A DNA stretch of 64,000 nucleotides from Desulfobacula toluolica Tol2 (GTDB taxonomy: Bacteria; Desulfobacterota; Desulfobacteria; Desulfobacterales; Desulfobacteraceae), in contig NC_018645.1 in NCBI RefSeq assembly GCF_000307105.1, positions 3,123,501-3,187,500 on the forward strand, given 5' to 3'. The notes beneath the pieces are model-generated. The model worked only from the letters and a program-made list of their open reading frames with translations. It made no database searches and was not told where the DNA came from. Positions 36,062 to 45,952 of the stretch are shown here, piece after piece. Numbering within the stretch: position 1 is the stretch's first letter; the number at the start of each line of letters is the position of its first letter. A program made the position numbers and the translations under genes.

Positions 36062-36583
36062 TTATCCAGCATGAGAAATAGGTATTAGTAAAATTGGTAT
36101 TTTAGCATGTTTCAACACTTTCCTTGTAACTTGACCAGGTAAAACTTCTTTGATTAAATTTCGATAATGATAAGCCAGAACTATCATATCACAATTACCA
36201 TTTTCCACTTGATCGATAATTAGCTTCGCTGTATCGCCATACTTCACTTCAATTTCAACTAGTTCCGAGGGCATAGCGGATTCGTTCTGCATGTTGGTAC
36301 ACAATTGTTTTAAGGTTTTTTCAATTAATCTTCTTTCTGTTTTTTTGTCAATTAAAACATCTCTAGCATCCTGGTAGCGCTTTTTCCTTAATTCTTTCCA
36401 TTTTTTTTCACCAATAAGATCTACAAATTCTAATTCGTTCGGAATATTCTCAATAACATGCAGAACGGTGATTACGGCATTCAGATGAACGGCAATGTCC
36501 ACTGCATGTTTGAAAGCGTAACGTGCTCCCATCGATAGATCCGTTGCAAAAATCATTTTTTTAACTTTTGAAGCCATAGTCAT
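36062..36583 (-). CDS. Universal stress protein family (UspA)
   Basis: 173 residues. MIFATDLSMGARYAFKHAVDIAVHLNAVITVLHVIE at the N-terminus and CDMIVLAYHYR...LPGQVTRKVLKHAKIPILLIPI at the C-terminus fit the Usp alpha/beta fold. The ATP-binding GxxGxG-GS motif is only partly recognisable (LAYHYRNLIKEVLPGQVTRKVL), so nucleotide binding is uncertain. A cytoplasmic protein often found beside TRAP transporters, where it may regulate uptake. 47 bp downstream of the PEBP-like gene. Confidence 0.82.
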   Translation of the reverse strand: MTMASKVKKMIFATDLSMGARYAFKHAVDIAVHLNAVITVLHVIENIPNELEFVDLIGEKKWKELRKKRYQDARDVLIDKKTERRLIEKTLKQLCTNMQNESAMPSELVEIEVKYGDTAKLIIDQVENGNCDMIVLAYHYRNLIKEVLPGQVTRKVLKHAKIPILLIPISHAG

Positions 36584-36630
36584 ATCCTCAGCTTAAATAA
36601 TTTGATAAACAAAATGTTTGGTTTCAGCTA

Positions 36631-37146
36631 TTATTCTTTTGGCAGCGGATTCACTGCAGGTCCATAGTATCCTATCAAAACGGCAGTTGTTATTGTATTT
36701 GGCAGGACAGCATTTACAAAATCAAAATAATCTCCCGATTCTGGTATATCGATCTTTTCCTCTTTTAGCGCATAAAGCGTAAACACATATCTATGAGCGG
36801 AATCCGGTGGCCATGGCCCGCCGTATCCCTTATTATATCCTGGTATATTAAAGGTAAAAAAATCGCTATTCAATTCTTTTGACCCGTCAGGCAATTCTCC
36901 ATCTGGACTAGTACCTTCAAGCAATCCGCTAATGGAAGAAGGAATATTATAAATAAGCCAATGGGCAAAAACTCTTGGAAATCCAATCTCTTGTGGTAGA
37001 TCAGGATCAGTGACCGCCAAAGCAAAACTTTTAGTTCCCTGTGGGATGTTTTCCCAATATACTGGCGGGGAAATACTGTTCTTTTCAGCATATTTTTCTG
37101 GAATTTTACCACTGTCCCTAAATACTTTAGATTTTAATGTAAACAT
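36631..37146 (-). CDS. YbhB/YbcL-family (PEBP, Raf-kinase-inhibitor-like) protein
   Basis: 171 residues. SPPVYWENIPQGTKSFALAVTDPDLP, FAHWLIYNIPSSISGLLEG, GYGGPWPPDSAHRYVFTLYAL are the PEBP ligand-pocket motifs (DPD and GP.PP...HRY). No signal peptide, so cytoplasmic. The bacterial role is unknown. It begins 18 bp after the TRAP permease stop in the same operon, suggesting an accessory role in the pathway. Confidence 0.88.
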   Translation of the reverse strand: MFTLKSKVFRDSGKIPEKYAEKNSISPPVYWENIPQGTKSFALAVTDPDLPQEIGFPRVFAHWLIYNIPSSISGLLEGTSPDGELPDGSKELNSDFFTFNIPGYNKGYGGPWPPDSAHRYVFTLYALKEEKIDIPESGDYFDFVNAVLPNTITTAVLIGYYGPAVNPLPKE

Positions 37147-37164
37147 AGTTTTATCTCCTTTTCA

Positions 37165-39039
37165 TTAGACATTTTCAGGAATATGTTTGGATATAGATTT
37201 TGTTTTATTTTTATAATAATTAATAAATAATATCGGAATCAATATGCCAATTCCTATAGTATCCGTTAACCAACCCGGAAAAATAAGCAAAATCCCAGTT
37301 AAAAAAAGAAATAGCTGCTCTACGAGCGTCAATCTTGTAAATACCCACTTTGATATTGCTGCAGAAAGCGCAAAAATACCTATGGTAGCAGAAATTACTG
37401 CAAATAATACGGCTTTAAAACTCCCTATCAAAAGTATGGACTGATTATAAACCATTACATACGGTATGATAAATCCTGCGATAGCATATTTAAATCCCGC
37501 AAATCCAGTTTTCAGAGGATTGCCTCCTGATATTGCAGATGCTGCATAGGACGCGACAGCTACTGGTGGTGTGAGTGCAGAGATGCATGCGAAATACACG
37601 AGAAACAGATGTGCTGCAATAATAGGAATACCAAGAGAGACTATTGCTGGACCGCACAAAACAGCAACTAGAATATAAACCACTGGCAAGGGCATACCCA
37701 TACCAAGAATTAGAGCGGCCGTCATTGTCAAAATGAGAGCTAATATTAAATTCTGCTGAGATAATGCAATAACGATACTGGCAAATTTGCCACCCAACCC
37801 TGTTAACATTATTGCGCCGACGACGATGCCAGCAGATGCACAAGATGTCATAACAGCAATCGAAGTTTTTGAAGTTGCGACCATTGTGTCACAAAGTTTG
37901 GAAAAAGTTATTCGTGTTTTCTTTCGTAAGAAACTTGCCAGATATATAAAAAAAGATGCCACGATTGCCGCATATGCAGGTGGAAAGCCTCGCATTAATA
38001 AAATGATCAACAAAGCAATGGGTATTATATATTGTGTACTGATAGGAAGCGTTTTAAAGAAGCTTGGCAGATTTTCCTTTTTATACCCTTCAATGCCTTT
38101 TTTGCTTGCTTCAAAATAAATCATCAAAGTACAGGACAAGAAGTATAGGACTGCTGGGAAAATGGCCGCGACACAAATATCTGCATATGGAATCCCTGTT
38201 ATTTCTGCCATAAGAAACACGGCTGTACCCATAACAGGTGGCACTAGCGCAGATCCTGTACTGGAAACGGCAGTAATCGCTCCTGAAAAAGTTGAACTGA
38301 AACCTGTCTTTTTCATCATGGGAATACTAAAGGAACCCACAGCAACCGTAGTTGCTGTGGGGCTGCCAATCATCATTCCAAACAACGCCGCAGCAACGGT
38401 ACCTATATGGCCTGCGGCTCCTTTCATTCGTCCAACTAAAGACATTGAAATGTCTACGAAAAAAGTTGCTGCTCCCGAACTCTCAAGAAAGGCTCCAAAA
38501 AGTATAAATTGAATCACTAGGGTTGCCACTACGGCTATTGGCTTACCATAAATTCCATCAAGGGTGAGATACATTGATTCAACAATATCTTTGATCGTGA
38601 ATCCGCTATGGCCGAACATGCCCGGGATATATTTCCCTACATAACAGTAGATAAGAGAAATTACTGCAATCCATACGAGTGACATTCCTATGGTTCTTCT
38701 TGTTGCTTCAAGCACCAGTAGAATTGCAAAAATTCCTAGAATAAATTCAATCGTTGAAACTTCTCCTATCATTGTAGGACGAATCGATATTTCATCATAG
38801 TTAATGCAAAGATAAACTCCAATCAATAAGGATAGAACCGATGGAATTATATCGAAGATTCCAATATATTTTTCCTTGCTATTTAATGGAAAATACAAAA
38901 ACGTGAGGCAGAGGAATAAAGAAACTGTTACTGAATAATAAGCCAAAGGCTTTTCTATCCCGAAAAATCCAATATATATGTGATATATTGCGGTGAATAT
39001 TGCGATAATATTTGCAAATTTCTTTATTCCATTGTTCAT
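37165..39039 (-). CDS. TRAP transporter fused permease (TAXI type)
   Basis: 624 residues and about 16-18 hydrophobic segments, as in fused DctQ/DctM proteins that work with TAXI receptors. Recognisable family sequences include GAFLESSGAATFFVDISMSLVG, GTVAAALFGMMIGSPTATTVAVGSFSIPMMKKTGF and LILGMGMPLPVVYILVAVLCGPA, ending in a LTPPVAVASYAASAISGGNP block. It imports the bound solute with Na+ or H+ from the periplasm. The 253-bp gap to the receptor gene holds a hairpin. Start ATG at 39039. Confidence 0.92.
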   Translation of the reverse strand: MNNGIKKFANIIAIFTAIYHIYIGFFGIEKPLAYYSVTVSLFLCLTFLYFPLNSKEKYIGIFDIIPSVLSLLIGVYLCINYDEISIRPTMIGEVSTIEFILGIFAILLVLEATRRTIGMSLVWIAVISLIYCYVGKYIPGMFGHSGFTIKDIVESMYLTLDGIYGKPIAVVATLVIQFILFGAFLESSGAATFFVDISMSLVGRMKGAAGHIGTVAAALFGMMIGSPTATTVAVGSFSIPMMKKTGFSSTFSGAITAVSSTGSALVPPVMGTAVFLMAEITGIPYADICVAAIFPAVLYFLSCTLMIYFEASKKGIEGYKKENLPSFFKTLPISTQYIIPIALLIILLMRGFPPAYAAIVASFFIYLASFLRKKTRITFSKLCDTMVATSKTSIAVMTSCASAGIVVGAIMLTGLGGKFASIVIALSQQNLILALILTMTAALILGMGMPLPVVYILVAVLCGPAIVSLGIPIIAAHLFLVYFACISALTPPVAVASYAASAISGGNPLKTGFAGFKYAIAGFIIPYVMVYNQSILLIGSFKAVLFAVISATIGIFALSAAISKWVFTRLTLVEQLFLFLTGILLIFPGWLTDTIGIGILIPILFINYYKNKTKSISKHIPENV

Positions 39040-39128
39040 GATTATCTCCAGATTTTAAAAAAGTTTACACCGTTTCATTAAGTCTATCACAGTTAAAGAT
39101 CTCAACATTAAACTGCAATAAACGGCAC

Positions 39129-39228
39129 TGGGCTCATATCATTCTTAACCGCACAAAAACAACAAGGTATTGTGTGTTTTTAGACAGCAAAAACACAACA
39201 TGTCGTATGTCGGAATAGTGTGAGCCCA
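39129..39228 (-). promoter_or_regulatory. Hairpins between TAXI receptor and permease genes
   Basis: AAAAACAACAA (39155-39165) pairs with TTGTGTGTTTTT (39170-39181, one bulge). It is enclosed by TGGGCTCA (39129-39136) and TGAGCCCA (39221-39228). On the transcribed minus strand the inner hairpin ends in TTGTTGTTTTTG. A partial terminator here would give more receptor than permease, as is usual for binding-protein transporters. Confidence 0.5.
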
Positions 39229-39292
39229 CTACCCAATAAACCAAAACAAAATAAATTAAACCAAATGGGGACACCCCTCTCATTGGACGGCA

Positions 39293-40309
39293 TTAATCTA
39301 TCGCTCCTATTTCCCTGTAATATTTTTTTGCACCAGGGTGTAGTTGAACGCCTCCTGTATCTGACATAAATTTCGGATTTAAATCCTTCATTGCGATATG
39401 AACAGTTTCCAAATAATTAATATTTTCATGGATCGCCTTAACAATATTGTAGACAACTGATTCATCGAGATCGGCTCTGCACATGAAAATATTTCTTGAA
39501 GCAACCGTCTTTATATCCGTATCAAGAAATTTATAGGCGCTCGATGGAATAATTGTTTTTGTAGTGCGATATTTGTTGTTTAATGAATTAATTATCTCGT
39601 CACTCAGAGGAAGTATGGTTATGTCATGAGTACTAGATAGTTCCATAAATTTTGTGGTAGGAACAGGACTGCAACCACTTAAAGAGTATAGTGTGCCTCC
39701 TCTTAACAAATTTATTGATTGACTGTAGCTGTTATAATAAATATTGCCTTTCCACTTCCTGATTTCTTGATAATCATAACCGTAAAGTTTGAACATAGCC
39801 TCGCATAAAATTTCCATAAACGACCCATTTTTATTTGGAGAATGTTTAAGAGGAAAATGTTTTACCTTGATATCTTCAAAGCTTGTTATCCCTGTTTTTT
39901 TAAGAATAACAAATTGAAAGGGCTCATCGAAGAGGCTGGTGATTGCTCTAATGTTGGGGCATATTTTTTTAAAAGGCTTTTCACCTTTAGAAGCACTCAG
40001 GACAGTGGATGATACTCCGATGGCAAAATCAGAAACCCCTTTATTTATTCGTAAGGGATTTGTTGCATCCGTACCGGTCGTTGTAGAAACTGTAGAGCCC
40101 GCCGGCAATTTTTTTCTTAGAACTTCCGCAATACCTTCTGTTACAGCTGACCATGCTCCTCCAGCAGTTCCCCCACTGATGGATAATTTTATTGGATTTT
40201 CATTTGCGAAAACATAAGTAGATTGAATTGTAACACAACATGTCATGAAAAACATAAATAAAAGGAAACTCGATGATTTAAAAAAATGTTTCAAAAGATT
40301 GACTTTCAT
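39293..40309 (-). CDS. TAXI-family TRAP solute-binding protein
   Basis: 338 residues. A signal peptide (FLLFMFFMTCCVTIQSTYVFA) is followed by [28 protein letters not shown], the TAXI N-terminal ligand-pocket block, [17 protein letters not shown], and a C-terminal [17 protein letters not shown], typical of the family. It captures a carboxylate-type solute in the periplasm and hands it to the fused permease. By context the ligand is the aromatic acid handled by the ligase and UbiD. A near copy is fused to the chemoreceptor at 54091-56766. Confidence 0.92.
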   Translation of the reverse strand: MKVNLLKHFFKSSSFLLFMFFMTCCVTIQSTYVFANENPIKLSISGGTAGGAWSAVTEGIAEVLRKKLPAGSTVSTTTGTDATNPLRINKGVSDFAIGVSSTVLSASKGEKPFKKICPNIRAITSLFDEPFQFVILKKTGITSFEDIKVKHFPLKHSPNKNGSFMEILCEAMFKLYGYDYQEIRKWKGNIYYNSYSQSINLLRGGTLYSLSGCSPVPTTKFMELSSTHDITILPLSDEIINSLNNKYRTTKTIIPSSAYKFLDTDIKTVASRNIFMCRADLDESVVYNIVKAIHENINYLETVHIAMKDLNPKFMSDTGGVQLHPGAKKYYREIGAID

Positions 40310-40374
40310 ATTTTTCTCCTTTTTATTGAATAAATTTATGTTACAGAACTTTCAAATATATCATTGAATTCAAT

Positions 40375-41943
40375 TCAATTCATATATTCCTCAAATAATT
40401 TCAGAAGATCCTTTTTTGCTATTTTTCCTCTTTGCGTTTTTGGAATTTCAGGGATAAATAGTATGTTTTTCGGAATTTTAAAGTCGGGTAATGTTGTTTT
40501 ACAGTAAGCGATAATATCAGCTTCGTCTGCCTTTGAACCGTTTTTGAGAACCACAAAGGAAAAAACCTCTTCACCATAGATTTTATCCGGGATTCCGATG
40601 GTTGCTGCTTCACTTATTTCCGGATGAGTCAGTAGGCAGGCAGTGATTTCCAAAGGAGATATATTTATACCACCTCGTATAATCAGTTCTTTTTTTCGTC
40701 CCTTGATATAAATATAACCTTCCTCATCCATGAAACCAAGATCTCCAGTAGCAAAACCTTCTTTAGAAAATTCTTCAATGCTGCCATCTCCATTAAGATA
40801 GCTTAAGCCCATCGTCTTTCCTTTTATCCTCATTTCACCAATTTCACCTGGTTCGCACCTGAGGCCATTGTTCTTTACAAAGAAGACTTCTTTGTATTTG
40901 AGAGGCAAACCGACGGAGCCTCTTTTCTTTCTCTCTGGAGGATTAAAAAGCATCCATCCTGCTTCACTCATGCCCATTCCCTGCACTATGGGGATCCCGT
41001 ACATTTCTTCAAACTTGAGCTGCGTTTCCATAGGCAGCGGGGCAGAACTGGATGTGATGAATCGCAAATTAGGCACATCCTCCTTGCACAAAGACACTGG
41101 CTTGTTTACCATCATACTCAAAACTGCTGGCACGCCCGATGAAACGGTGATGTTGTTTTCTTTCAGCCAATTCGGAAAATTGCTCAGTGAGAATTTCTTC
41201 CCGAAAAATAGGGAATTGCCCTTCATCATACTTGTAAGAATGGTCAGGAGCTGTGAAGAAAGCCAATTGTATGCCCTGTATTCTAAAACACAATCTTTTT
41301 CAGTAATTCCTGTTCTTTTCGATATTTCTTCCACCATGTAAAACAATACATCCCGAGAAATAAAAATGCCTTTAGGCAGTTCTGTGGTGCCTGAAGTGTA
41401 TACAATCTCAGCAATATCATTTCTATCTCCGAGATGATCGTTAAATGTAACGGATTGGTCTTTTAAATGCTCAGAAAACTCGCATTCTGCAGAATCATTT
41501 TCGAAAAATTCAGAAAAAGAAATCCATTGTACGGGGGGGCCGTTTTTCTTATCAAGATTCAAGTCACTATCGTAAAGAACGAGCTTTATCTGTGCGAGGC
41601 GTAAAATTCGGTGGAGATTATCTTGGCTCTCTTCTGAAAAAATGGGAAGGAGGATAGCTCCATATTTTAATACGCCAAAATAGATAATCATATTTTCTAT
41701 CGAGTTTTTACCGATCAACGCGACTTTATCGCTTTTCAACAATTTTTGGCTTTTTAAAAAATTGGCTACTTTGTTGCAATATTCATTCATTTTATGAAAG
41801 CTTATTTTCTTATTTTGATCTAAACTTTCGATAAAAATTTTGTGACCTAAATTCTTGGCGTTATTTTCAATTATACTGTGCCAGCTTTCATATTTAGGCT
41901 CAGGCTCGTTTAATTTCATTTTTTTAGGAATCTCCTCACTCAT
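40375..41943 (-). CDS. Acyl-CoA ligase (class I adenylate-forming)
   Basis: About 522 residues from the ATG at 41943 (MSEEIPKK); a TTG at 41955 and an ATG at 41919 with GAGGAG upstream are alternatives. P-loop-like motif EIVYTSGTTELPKG, then YGIPIVQGMGMSEAG (A5), ATGDLGFMDEEGYIYIKGRKKELIIRGGINISPLEI (A7/A8), and the C-terminal catalytic Lys in PKTQRGKIAKKDLL. It makes acyl-adenylate and then acyl-CoA from a carboxylic acid using ATP. Next to UbiD, UbiX and a TRAP system it probably activates an aromatic acid. 65 bp upstream of the TAXI gene. Confidence 0.88.
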   Translation of the reverse strand: MSEEIPKKMKLNEPEPKYESWHSIIENNAKNLGHKIFIESLDQNKKISFHKMNEYCNKVANFLKSQKLLKSDKVALIGKNSIENMIIYFGVLKYGAILLPIFSEESQDNLHRILRLAQIKLVLYDSDLNLDKKNGPPVQWISFSEFFENDSAECEFSEHLKDQSVTFNDHLGDRNDIAEIVYTSGTTELPKGIFISRDVLFYMVEEISKRTGITEKDCVLEYRAYNWLSSQLLTILTSMMKGNSLFFGKKFSLSNFPNWLKENNITVSSGVPAVLSMMVNKPVSLCKEDVPNLRFITSSSAPLPMETQLKFEEMYGIPIVQGMGMSEAGWMLFNPPERKKRGSVGLPLKYKEVFFVKNNGLRCEPGEIGEMRIKGKTMGLSYLNGDGSIEEFSKEGFATGDLGFMDEEGYIYIKGRKKELIIRGGINISPLEITACLLTHPEISEAATIGIPDKIYGEEVFSFVVLKNGSKADEADIIAYCKTTLPDFKIPKNILFIPEIPKTQRGKIAKKDLLKLFEEYMN

Positions 41944-42018
41944 AAGAATACACAATCTGCTGGTAAAGGCTACCCGGCAGCAGAAAGACTCCTGCTGAAC
42001 CGGATAGCGATATTGTCC

Positions 42019-43575
42019 CTATTGTCCTGTTTTAGAAAGAATTTTTACCCATCCGCTCATAAAGGATTCACCTTTTTTGATTTGTTCATCACTAAAGAAA
42101 TTTTTTATTAAAACTTTATCTACTGCATAAGTCGGACGATGGAAATCCTCTTCATATCCGAATGGAATCGTCGCATCAATAGCCATTCCACCCTCAAAAC
42201 GAGTGTTGGATGCTGTCCAGTCTTTTTCCCCGGCAGTCATTCGTTCAGCAGGCATAAAGGTTTGGCCAATACCACCGGGTACAGGACTAATAATATCAGT
42301 CTTCGGATTTACTCTAGTTGTGACTGCCCACATAATATCCTCCATGCTATTAATATCCACGTCCGTATCAATGGCAATGGCTATTCGCATTCCTTGATTG
42401 CAACTCATAATGGCAGTAAGAAAATTTCTCTGCCAGCCTTCTTCTATAATACTTCGTTTCTTAACTTGAATGACGCATCCTCCCCAGTCGGTAAAACAAT
42501 AAGGTATGCTAACATCCTGAACTATACCAGGTTGAAGCCGTTCACAAAGTTCATAGATTGCAGCCTCTCTGACCGTCGTATCAATATTGCTGTCATCCAT
42601 AGTATGAACACCAAGGGGGAATATGATTGGTTTCGATTCTGGTTTTCGCATAGTTATTGCCGTGACATGAAACGTTGATGTTTTGTAAGCCTTCCCTTGG
42701 TATCCTGCCCACTCTGGGTGAAACCATGCCTTTCCTTGAAGGCCCTGTTTCTCTGCCTCGGTTGTTTCCCAACGCCGGTCTTTTGGTTTTAAATAACCTT
42801 CAAGGACCACTTCGGCATCTGCAAGCGCATAGGCATCAACAGTACGACATTTGACGATTCTAAGTGGTTCTCCTTGAAGTGCACCTGCAATCCCCAATTC
42901 GTCACATCCTTTTGGGAGAATGACATAATCAAACCCTGAGCCTGCCATTAAATTGGCTGCCGGTGGGATTCCAAAGCACATGGTAATAGGTATCCCTTCC
43001 GGTTTATTATAGTGTTCAACCTGCAATTGCCACATATGAGAGCCTGGAGCTGCCTGAAAAGTCCCCACATTTCCCCATCGAAAACTCATTCGATTATACC
43101 CCACATGGGATCCTTCCTTAAAATATTTCCCAACGACCACGCTTTGTCCGCTGCCAATAGTAAACTCATCTTCCAAAGGGGTATGCTTTATCGCTAACAA
43201 CCATTTGTTAACATCCAAATCATCTGTTATGACGAATTCTTGTACCGGTGCCTCATCCTGATCGATTTCGATTGGAGGCAATGGATGGGTAAGAGCATAT
43301 GAAATATCTTTTGTCCTCTCAGTATCGTTCTCCCACCCAAACATTTTATTCATAACGGATGTATTTCCGAAAAGATTTGTAACCGCTCTAAGATGGGGAT
43401 AATTCTTAACATTATTGAAAAGCATTGGCAGACTTCCGTCGAGATGCTTTTCCAGAGCGGTAATTTCTAAATCCGGGTTCACTTCTACATCAGTTTCCAA
43501 CAAAAGCCCTTCGGATTTCAACCATTCAAGTGCTCCACGCAGATCTTTACTTTGATTATTGTTTGTTTTTAGCAT
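42019..43575 (-). CDS. UbiD-family prenyl-FMN-dependent (de)carboxylase
   Basis: 518 residues, within the usual 450-520. DLRGALEWLKSEGLLLETDVEVNPDLEI is the UbiD N-terminal block. The central pocket includes GSHVGYNRMSFR and VEHYNKPEGIPITMCFGIPPA. GIAGALQGEPLRIVKC and ADAEVVLEGYL hold the conserved acidic metal and catalytic residues. IAIAIDTDVDINSMEDIMWAVTTRVNPKTDI is the C-terminal signature. These enzymes decarboxylate or carboxylate aromatic or unsaturated acids using prenylated FMN made by UbiX. AAAGGA precedes the ATG at 43575. With ligase and TRAP transporter a phthaloyl-CoA-decarboxylase-like role is possible but unproven. Confidence 0.9.
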   Translation of the reverse strand: MLKTNNNQSKDLRGALEWLKSEGLLLETDVEVNPDLEITALEKHLDGSLPMLFNNVKNYPHLRAVTNLFGNTSVMNKMFGWENDTERTKDISYALTHPLPPIEIDQDEAPVQEFVITDDLDVNKWLLAIKHTPLEDEFTIGSGQSVVVGKYFKEGSHVGYNRMSFRWGNVGTFQAAPGSHMWQLQVEHYNKPEGIPITMCFGIPPAANLMAGSGFDYVILPKGCDELGIAGALQGEPLRIVKCRTVDAYALADAEVVLEGYLKPKDRRWETTEAEKQGLQGKAWFHPEWAGYQGKAYKTSTFHVTAITMRKPESKPIIFPLGVHTMDDSNIDTTVREAAIYELCERLQPGIVQDVSIPYCFTDWGGCVIQVKKRSIIEEGWQRNFLTAIMSCNQGMRIAIAIDTDVDINSMEDIMWAVTTRVNPKTDIISPVPGGIGQTFMPAERMTAGEKDWTASNTRFEGGMAIDATIPFGYEEDFHRPTYAVDKVLIKNFFSDEQIKKGESFMSGWVKILSKTGQ

Positions 43576-44579
43576 GACTCATCCTTTCTGATATATGGTT
43601 TTTATTAATGTTATTCATAATCTTTTATGTGGATAAAGGTCAAAGCATCTAAATTTATAGGGATATAAATAATTTTATGATCGTGTTGTTCGCTTCTTTC
43701 ATGTAAATATATAGTTCCGAGACGAATCCGATTTCTAAGGAGACCCAAGGCCTCTGGAAAAAACAGAAACAGGTCATTACCAGACTCCATATCAAAACAG
43801 CAGATGCCAGGAACCATTTTTTTCAAAAGTTTTCCACGACCATGTCCTCATCTGCAAAAGGAACTATGAAAGAAAGGGTACTTGCCCAGATTCGTACGGA
43901 AATGCACGCTAAAGATTTTAAAAAAGATCTGCGTACTTCCCTATTCCGATGGCACCCCTGAAATGACCGCAGAAATACGAAGGCTTGCTTTATGTTTCAA
44001 AATGCTGACGTAAAGTGCTCACACAAAGCATTTGGTGCCCATCCTTGGGAATACAACTGCGCGTCCATAAAGCATCACAGTTTCATTCTGGAAAAGAACA
44101 AATGTAGTCCAAATTTCTACAATCCTGTCCAGCCAGTGACCATACAGATGCCCGGAAAAAATGAAGAAACGCGTTGTAACCGGCTGTATCAAGACACCAA
44201 AATCGGCAAAAAGAAGTAACACCACTCATCATAGTTGAACGTCTTGAAAAAGCCTTGCGGAAAAACATCAGAGTCTGGTAAATACACCAGACTATTTTGA
44301 ATCCTTGAGGAATGAGGCGGCCGAAAAGCTTTTGTATATCTATGATATAATAAAGTTTTTTGTAAATTGCCACAATTGTTATTAATGAGAGACCGTATAA
44401 TTACTCATTATGATTGTGCTTAACATAATGAGTAAAATGATAGGGAAATTTGGATTAATTTTCAAGCTGCTATACCTTTTCATCGTTACAATAATCCGGG
44501 AAGGCAGGATTTAATCAAAGAAATTGTGGCTCACGAGATTATTATTGGAATTGAGTATATTATGTTGATTTAAAAAAAG
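43576..44579. other. Gap of about 1 kb with decayed coding sequence
   Basis: No intact gene. The first 60 bp should hold the promoter and leader of the UbiD operon (minus strand). Plus-strand pieces such as MKERVLAQIRTEMHAKDFKKDL (about 43867-43930) and PDYFESLRNEAAEKLLYIYD (about 44288-44345) look like degraded protein-coding sequence that I cannot name. A perfect 10-bp inverted repeat ACTCATTATG (44403-44412) / CATAATGAGT (44424-44433) with an 11-nt spacer resembles a dimer-binding operator. Confidence 0.35.
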
Positions 44580-45605
44580 GCTCATGTTGGATTCCGGGGT
44601 CTTGATGTGGTGAAGGAAGATTTTACATTTTCCAATCCATGAAAGGAGCCCACCAAATGCAGGTAAACATAAAGAATTTGATTGATGACACACAATGTTA
44701 TGACACTGTAAGAGAGTTGCGCTGGCCAGAAGGAAGAGCGTGTCCGTTTTGTGAATCCCGGCGAGTTATCAGAAGAGGTTTCGATGAAAAAGAGTCTGCC
44801 AGGCAGCGCTATGAGTGTAAAAAATGCGGAAAACGCTTTGACGACCTTACCGGCACGATCTTTTCCGGGCATCATCAACCCCTTAAAGTCTGGATTTTGT
44901 GCCTCTACTTCATGGGATTGAACCTGTCCAATGACCAAATTGCAAAAGAATTGGGGCTTAACCGCAGCGACGCCCATCAAATGACCAGCCAGCTTCGTGA
45001 CGGGGTTGTCAAAAAAAACCAAAAATAATCCTCTATGATGAGGTTGAGTTTGATGAAGTCTATATTGTGGCAGGACATAAAGGCAATCCTGAAGCCGTAG
45101 CCCGGAAAGGTAGAAAGGGCCGAAGAAACAGGTTGAAGGGAGCACCTGGCCGGGGCACACAGGAAAAAGAGAAGCCACCGGTTTTCGGGATGATTCAACG
45201 ATGTAGAGATGTGGTAATCCAAATGCTTGCCGATGTCCGTCAGAAAACCATTGAGCCTCTGATAAAAGCTACTGTATTGTCGGGGACTTTAGTTTATACC
45301 GATGAATATGCAATCTATAATCGGCTGAATGATTGGGGATACGAGCACGAGAGTGTGAACCATGGGAAAGGGGAGTATGCAAGGGATGACGATGGGGATG
45401 GATTCCATGAAGTCCATGTCAACACGATGGAAGGCTTCTGGTCTCTTTTGCGAAGCTGGCTTCGACCGCATCGGGGTATCTCACAGGAAAAACTCCCTTT
45501 ATATTATCTTGGTTTTTTTGAATTTATTCATAATGCCAGGAAGCGCGGCAAAGCCTTGCTTCACTCTCTGATTGAACTGCTCATTGAATAAGACCCTGGA
45601 ATCCA
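44580..45605 (+). mobile_element. IS1595-family element
   Basis: The left end GGATTCCGGGGTCTTGATG (from about 44588) and the right end, reading outward GGATTCCAGGGTCTTAT (about 45587-45603), are imperfect inverted repeats. One transposase gene in two overlapping frames fills it. The extreme right end was cut by IS3 copy 1. A decayed relative lies at 22966. Confidence 0.75.
44639..45591 (+). CDS. IS1595-family transposase, -1 frameshift at A8
   Basis: Frame 2 from ATG 44639 (or 44657, MQVNIKNLI, the better-conserved start) gives the zinc ribbon CPFCESRRVIRRGFDEKES...CKKCGKRFDDLTGTIF and stops at 45028. Frame 1 continues KPKIILYDEVEFDEVYIVAGHKGNPEAV (first Asp), VYTDEYAIYN (second Asp) and MEGFWSLLRSWLRPHRGIS (Glu) to TAA 45591. 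The frames join by a -1 slip in AAAAAAAA (45011-45018). Intact reading on both sides suggests programmed frameshifting rather than decay. Confidence 0.8.
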
Positions 45606-45670
45606 TATATGGACCCCGAAAACTGGACAATGTGTTAAGATAAAATATAACAGTCCAGAAAGGGGATATT

Positions 45671-45952
45671 TTGAAACGGAAAAACTATAGTAAAGAATTA
45701 AAAAGCAAGGTCGCATTGGCAGCCATAAAAGGAAATCAAACTGTCAATGAGATAGCCTCTGAGTTCGGCATTCATGCCAGTCTTGTAAATCGGTGGAAAA
45801 AGGAAGCCATAGAAGCCCTGCCATTGGTTTTTGGCAATAGCAAGGCAAAACAAACCAAAGAAGCCGAAATTGAGCGAGACCGTCTTTATCAAAAGGTTGG
45901 TAAACTCCAGGTTGAACTGGATTGGTTAAAAAAAAACACCGGACACCTTTAA
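45671..45952 (+). CDS. IS3-family OrfA
   Basis: 93 residues: helix-turn-helix (SKELKSKVALAAIKGNQTVNEIASEFGIHASLVNRWKKEA) then a leucine-zipper-like helix. Identical in sequence to OrfA of copy 2. It ends in the A-run used for -1 frameshifting into OrfB (WLKKNTGHL versus WLKKKHRTP). Confidence 0.88.
   Translation: MKRKNYSKELKSKVALAAIKGNQTVNEIASEFGIHASLVNRWKKEAIEALPLVFGNSKAKQTKEAEIERDRLYQKVGKLQVELDWLKKNTGHL

Larger units (their letters stand above)
34270..41900. repeat. Large direct repeat, copy A (7.63 kb)
   Basis: Matches 56370-64000 at a constant offset of 22,100. Sequence blocks compared at the left edge, around 35041, 39241 and 41881 are identical, and every encoded protein in the block is identical. 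The left edge is the IS66 junction; the right edge is set only by the end of the window, so the true repeat is longer. Confidence 0.95.

Noticed and set aside
43611-43826. 71-codon minus-strand frame upstream of UbiD
   Set aside because: No RBS or family features; lies in degraded sequence and would separate UbiD from its likely promoter.
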